A program made the position numbers and the translations under genes. A stretch of DNA of 64,000 nucleotides from Gillisia mitskevichiae (lineage in GTDB: Bacteria; Bacteroidota; Bacteroidia; Flavobacteriales; Flavobacteriaceae), in the NCBI RefSeq assembly GCF_003634585.1, contig NZ_RBLG01000002.1:806001-870000 (forward strand), written 5' to 3'. The notes under the pieces are model-generated. The model saw only the letters and a program-made list of their open reading frames with translations, was not told the DNA's origin and made no database searches. Of this stretch, positions 60,836 through 64,000 are shown in pieces. The first letter of the stretch is position 1. Each line of letters opens with the position of its first letter.

Positions 60836-62779
60836 ATGAAAAAAAATAGTATTGAAGCCCATTTAAGAGATAAAGGAATTCAGAATACACTCTTGTTAAA
60901 GGCATTTCAGAATATTCCGGAAGAATTCTATTTATCGGAAATTCTACATCCCTATTTTTATGATGATGTTAGAATCGAAAAATCTTTGGATACTATAGAG
61001 CCGAGGGTGCTTGTTGTAGCAAAAATGTTAGAGCATCTAAAAATTAAAGAGGGTGAAAAGATCCTTATAGCGGGAGTAGATTCTATTTTTATTTTAGTGG
61101 TCCTCTCAAGAATTTACAAGAACGTTTATACTATAGAAACTAATGAAACATATGCTAAATGGAGTAAGGAAGTTTTAAAAACCGTTAATATTACCAATGT
61201 ATCTATTAAAATTGGCAATCCGGAACTAGGTTGGGAAGAAAAAGCACCATTTGATGCAATTTTAATAGCTTCGGAATTCAAAGAAATGCCACAAAGCATT
61301 CGAGAACAATTGAAGATTAATGGGACGTTATTAGCTCCTATAGGTCCAGATTGGGCTCATGTAATGATGGAATTCACCCAGAGGACATCCGAAACTCAAT
61401 TTAAATTTAAAACAATAAGAGAGAATTATTACATCCCTACTCCCAAAGCATTGCCAATAATTAATAAAGCTATAGTAGATGAAAATGAAATTATTGATGA
61501 GATTGGAATTAATTCTATTTCGTTTAATTCAGTTAAAGAGTATCCATTAGATGGTCTTTTAGAACGAATTGGAAATGCCAAAGTTGTGCTGTTGGGGGAA
61601 GCTTCTCACGGTACGTCTGAATTTTACCTCACTCGGCAAGAGATTACAAAAGCTCTTATAGAAAAAAAGGGGTTCCAATTTGTTTGTGCCGAAGCCGATT
61701 GGTCCGATGCAGAACAAATAAACAATTATGTTAGAAACAACTACAAACAGCAGGACTGGATGCCTTTTGCTAGGTTCCCTCAATGGATGTGGAGAAATAT
61801 GGAAGTTTTGGACTTTGTAGAGTGGCTTAAAAAGCACAATGCATTACACCAAAATAGTATTGGTTTTTTTGGATTGGACCTTTACGGACTTGAAAATTCG
61901 ATAGATTTAGTGATAAAATATCTTGAAGGAGTAGATGCGCAATTGGCAAAAATAGTAAAAGAAAGATATGGATGTATCACACCATATATGGCAGATCCTA
62001 CCATATATGGAAAATTAGTGCTTAGTAACAAGTTGGAAAGCTGTGAAAAGGAGATTATTAAAATCTTGTTCGATCTCTTAAAAAATAAAAACAGATTAAA
62101 TCATTCTCCCGAATATTTTTACACCTATCAAAATGCTACTGTTGTGGTAGATGCAGAGCGCTACTACAAGGCCATGTATTATGGAAGTGCAGAATCTTGG
62201 AACTTAAGGGATTTTCACATGTTCTATACACTAAAATCGTTGTTGTCCTATTTTGGTCCAGAAACTAAAGCGGTAGTTTGGGCACATAATTCTCACATTG
62301 GTAATGCTATGGCTACAGAAATGTATTCCAGAGGCGAAATTAACATAGGTCATTTGTGCAAAGAGCATTTTGGTTCAAAATCATACCACATTGGATTTGG
62401 CACACATACAGGAACAGTTGCTGCCGCTAATAATTGGGGAGATAAAATGAAAATGATGCCAGTAAATAAATCTACGGCTGGCAGTTATGAAAATCTTTGC
62501 AATAAAACTAACATCGCTAACTTCACGCTTCCTTTACGAGAAAAACATTCTGACGAGAAACTAAAAGCTTTATTAAGTATACCAAAATTGGAACGAGCTA
62601 TTGGTGTAATCTATAAACCACAAACCGAACTCTTAAGTCATTATTTTCAAGCAGTTTTACCCTCACAGTTCGATGAGTATATTTGGATAAATAAAACCAA
62701 GGCGATCTCCCCAATAACAACAGGAAAAACAACACCAAAACTTATAGAGCTACATCCTTTTAGCTTAGTAGATAAATAA
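60836..62779 (+). CDS. fusion of a degenerate PCMT-like domain with an erythromycin esterase-like domain
   Basis: Protein of 647 residues. Residues 1-210 resemble protein-L-isoaspartate methyltransferase (RDKGIQNTLLLKAFQNIPEEFY start; PFDAILIASEFKEMPQSIREQL), but the SAM-binding glycine motif is broken (ILIAGVDSIF in place of the usual E-x-G-x-G-x-G), so catalysis is doubtful. Residues 240-640 are erythromycin esterase-like: VVLLGEASHGTSEFYLTRQE, FVCAEADWSDAE, AVVWAHNSHIGNAM, with the expected Glu and His positions. Such domains are found in the mycobacterial DosR regulon fused to phosphoribosyltransferases; antibiotic hydrolysis is not implied. The following genes encode just such a phosphoribosyltransferase and a hydrolase, convergently. 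Confidence 0.88.
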   Translation: MKKNSIEAHLRDKGIQNTLLLKAFQNIPEEFYLSEILHPYFYDDVRIEKSLDTIEPRVLVVAKMLEHLKIKEGEKILIAGVDSIFILVVLSRIYKNVYTIETNETYAKWSKEVLKTVNITNVSIKIGNPELGWEEKAPFDAILIASEFKEMPQSIREQLKINGTLLAPIGPDWAHVMMEFTQRTSETQFKFKTIRENYYIPTPKALPIINKAIVDENEIIDEIGINSISFNSVKEYPLDGLLERIGNAKVVLLGEASHGTSEFYLTRQEITKALIEKKGFQFVCAEADWSDAEQINNYVRNNYKQQDWMPFARFPQWMWRNMEVLDFVEWLKKHNALHQNSIGFFGLDLYGLENSIDLVIKYLEGVDAQLAKIVKERYGCITPYMADPTIYGKLVLSNKLESCEKEIIKILFDLLKNKNRLNHSPEYFYTYQNATVVVDAERYYKAMYYGSAESWNLRDFHMFYTLKSLLSYFGPETKAVVWAHNSHIGNAMATEMYSRGEINIGHLCKEHFGSKSYHIGFGTHTGTVAAANNWGDKMKMMPVNKSTAGSYENLCNKTNIANFTLPLREKHSDEKLKALLSIPKLERAIGVIYKPQTELLSHYFQAVLPSQFDEYIWINKTKAISPITTGKTTPKLIELHPFSLVDK

Positions 62780-62781
62780 AA

Positions 62782-63423
62782 TTATTGAGTGTACGAAGAA
62801 TTAGCTTCATTTAATAATCGTGCTACAGTTGCATCGTCAACTTGTTCAAAATCTTGATAGAACTGCCCTACTGCCCTAAAGTTTTCCGGAACTAAAAGAC
62901 AAACTACCTCATCTATATATTGTGAATGTTGCAATTTTTGTAAAGCATTGTTGGAAGCAACCGGAATTGCAACTATCATCTTATGAGGCTTTTCTTCAAA
63001 CAGCATTTCAATTGTAGATAGAATTGTATTTCCGGTAGCAATACCATCGTCCACTACAATTAAAGTGTGACCTTTTAACGGTAAAGGTTTTCTATTCCCA
63101 TAATATTCATGAAATCTTTTTTTAAGCTTCTCTCTAATACGCTTTGTTTCCATTTCAATATATTCTGAAGATATATGAGAAGTAACATCACTTAATACTC
63201 TATTTTTTAAAGTTACAGCCCCAATCGCATATTCTTTATGTAAAGGATGTCCAATTTTTTTTGAAAGCACCACCTCCAAGGGTAATTTTAAGGATTTTGC
63301 TATGGCATACCCCAATGGAACTCCCCCTCTTGGGATCGCTAAAACTATGGCATCGTCGTCTTTATATTTTTGCAATTTAATTGCTAATATTTGGCCAGCT
63401 TCTTTTCTGTCTTTAAATCTCAT
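62782..63423 (-). CDS. phosphoribosyltransferase
   Basis: Protein of 213 residues of the type I phosphoribosyltransferase family. Seen: FKDRKEAGQILAIKLQKY and AIPRGGVPLGYAIAKSL at the start, and the PRPP-binding loop LIVVDDGIATGNT near 123-135. The substrate is unknown; this subfamily is usually found next to erythromycin esterase-like and dienelactone hydrolase-like genes, or fused to them. It lies 6 bases after the hydrolase gene, probably as an operon, and ends 2 bases from the convergent esterase-like gene. Confidence 0.92.
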   Translation of the reverse strand: MRFKDRKEAGQILAIKLQKYKDDDAIVLAIPRGGVPLGYAIAKSLKLPLEVVLSKKIGHPLHKEYAIGAVTLKNRVLSDVTSHISSEYIEMETKRIREKLKKRFHEYYGNRKPLPLKGHTLIVVDDGIATGNTILSTIEMLFEEKPHKMIVAIPVASNNALQKLQHSQYIDEVVCLLVPENFRAVGQFYQDFEQVDDATVARLLNEANSSYTQ

Positions 63424-63429
63424 TTCAGC

Positions 63430-64000
63430 TTATTTTAAATACTCATTAAACCAATGAATGGTATATTTTGCTACTTCTTCTAATTTGCCGAGTTCAGAAA
63501 ATAAGTGCGTTGCGCCTTCTATTATTTCTATTTCTTTTATACCTCCAAGTTTAGCGTAGGCTTTTTTATTTAATTCTATAACATCCTGATCTTTACTCCC
63601 AATAATTAATAGTGTAGGGCATGTAACTTTATCTAAAACAGCTAAAGCAAGATCTGGTCTTCCTCCCCTAGATACTACAGCAAATATTTTATCTTTTAGC
63701 TGGACAGCTGCTTTCAAGGCTGAAGCTGCACCAGTACTCGCGCCAAAATATCCAATGTGCAAATCATTAAACTTCTCATTATTAGCAATCCAATTCGTTA
63801 CATTTACCAATCGTTCGCATAAAAGATCTATATTGAACCTATTCCCATAAAAAAGGTCCTCTTTCTCTGTTAATAAATCGAACAATAAAGATGAAAACCC
63901 TGCACCTTGAAGCAATTCTGCTACATAATTATTTCTACTACTTAACCTGCTACTCCCACTTCCATGAGAGAAAACAATTAAGCCTTTAGTATTTATCGTC
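63430..64000 (-). CDS. dienelactone hydrolase-like alpha/beta hydrolase (5' end outside window)
   Basis: C-terminal part of an alpha/beta hydrolase, visible for 190 residues. The frame stays open from 63915 to the window edge (reading TINTKGLIVFSHGSGSSRLS), so the gene starts outside. Seen: the oxyanion-hole segment FSHGSGSS, the nucleophile elbow GYFGASTGAAS (Ser), CPTLLIIGSKDQDVI (Asp), and ATHLFSELG (His): a full catalytic triad in order. Related proteins are grouped with phosphoribosyltransferases of this type. The substrate is unknown. Confidence 0.88.
   Translation of the reverse strand, partial: TINTKGLIVFSHGSGSSRLSSRNNYVAELLQGAGFSSLLFDLLTEKEDLFYGNRFNIDLLCERLVNVTNWIANNEKFNDLHIGYFGASTGAASALKAAVQLKDKIFAVVSRGGRPDLALAVLDKVTCPTLLIIGSKDQDVIELNKKAYAKLGGIKEIEIIEGATHLFSELGKLEEVAKYTIHWFNEYLK

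Noticed and set aside
1-64000. tRNA, rRNA, CRISPR arrays, insertion sequences, integrases
   Set aside because: None was seen on either strand; long repeats are limited to paralogous genes.

Overview
The window looks like chromosomal DNA of a Bacteroidota bacterium, most likely a Flavobacteriaceae member. The signs are a low G+C content (about one third, judged by eye), promoters with the Bacteroidota -7 element TAnnTTTG, a fused CcoN-CcoO cytochrome cbb3 oxidase, lipoproteins and YceI proteins of the usual flavobacterial type, and closest-looking protein families throughout. No rRNA, tRNA, CRISPR array or insertion sequence was seen.

Layout. 1-3.2 kb: the end of a Gabija-type antiphage system (gajA, cut by the window edge, and gajB). 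3.6-9.9 kb: hemN, two universal stress proteins (Usp), and a histidine kinase with a FixL-like PAS domain next to a response regulator that is a receiver domain fused to a Crp/Fnr protein. 10-14.7 kb: truncated globin, a CoA-transferase/hydrolase, and a porin between two YceI proteins. 14.9-24.3 kb: the cbb3 oxidase and its assembly genes (ccoI, ccoS, ccoNO, ccoQ, ccoP, ccoG, ccoH, a TauE/SafE-like protein). 24.4-39.7 kb: thioredoxin-like protein, second CoA-transferase, Ca2+-type P-ATPase, Hsp20, a beta-CASP metallo-beta-lactamase, an ATP-cone/nuclease protein and six Usp proteins. 39.8-42.0 kb: a second copy of the FixL-like kinase and receiver-Crp pair. 42-50.6 kb: TerB-like protein, lipoproteins, Usp, SDR, peroxiredoxin, PEP synthase and a candidate small RNA. 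50.7-64 kb: an HlyD/FtsX/LolD-type exporter, LOG and patatin proteins, an Mla lipid-transport operon, exonuclease III, a LigD-type polymerase, and an erythromycin esterase-like fusion protein followed by a phosphoribosyltransferase and a hydrolase (cut by the right edge).

The main discovery is that the part from 3.6 kb to 61 kb reads as one oxygen/redox-controlled regulon. I find 21 copies of an Fnr/Crp-type dyad, TGA-N6-TCA, in the gaps between genes. In all 21 the dyad centre can be paired with a -7-like octamer whose centre lies exactly 33 bp away; in 14 dyads the octamer fits TAnnTTT(A/G) without mismatch, and the dyad would then sit at about -41.5, the class II activator position. The likely regulators are encoded inside the island: two receiver-Crp fusion proteins with the same recognition helix (ES-L-I-R), each beside a kinase whose PAS domain keeps the FixL haem-ligand His and, 20 residues later, the distal Arg. 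This would be a collapsed FixL-FixJ-FixK cascade. The gene content (Usp, Hsp20, P-type ATPase, erythromycin esterase/phosphoribosyltransferase, PEP synthase, globin, high-affinity oxidase) strongly resembles the mycobacterial DosR hypoxia/dormancy regulon, reached with a different regulator.
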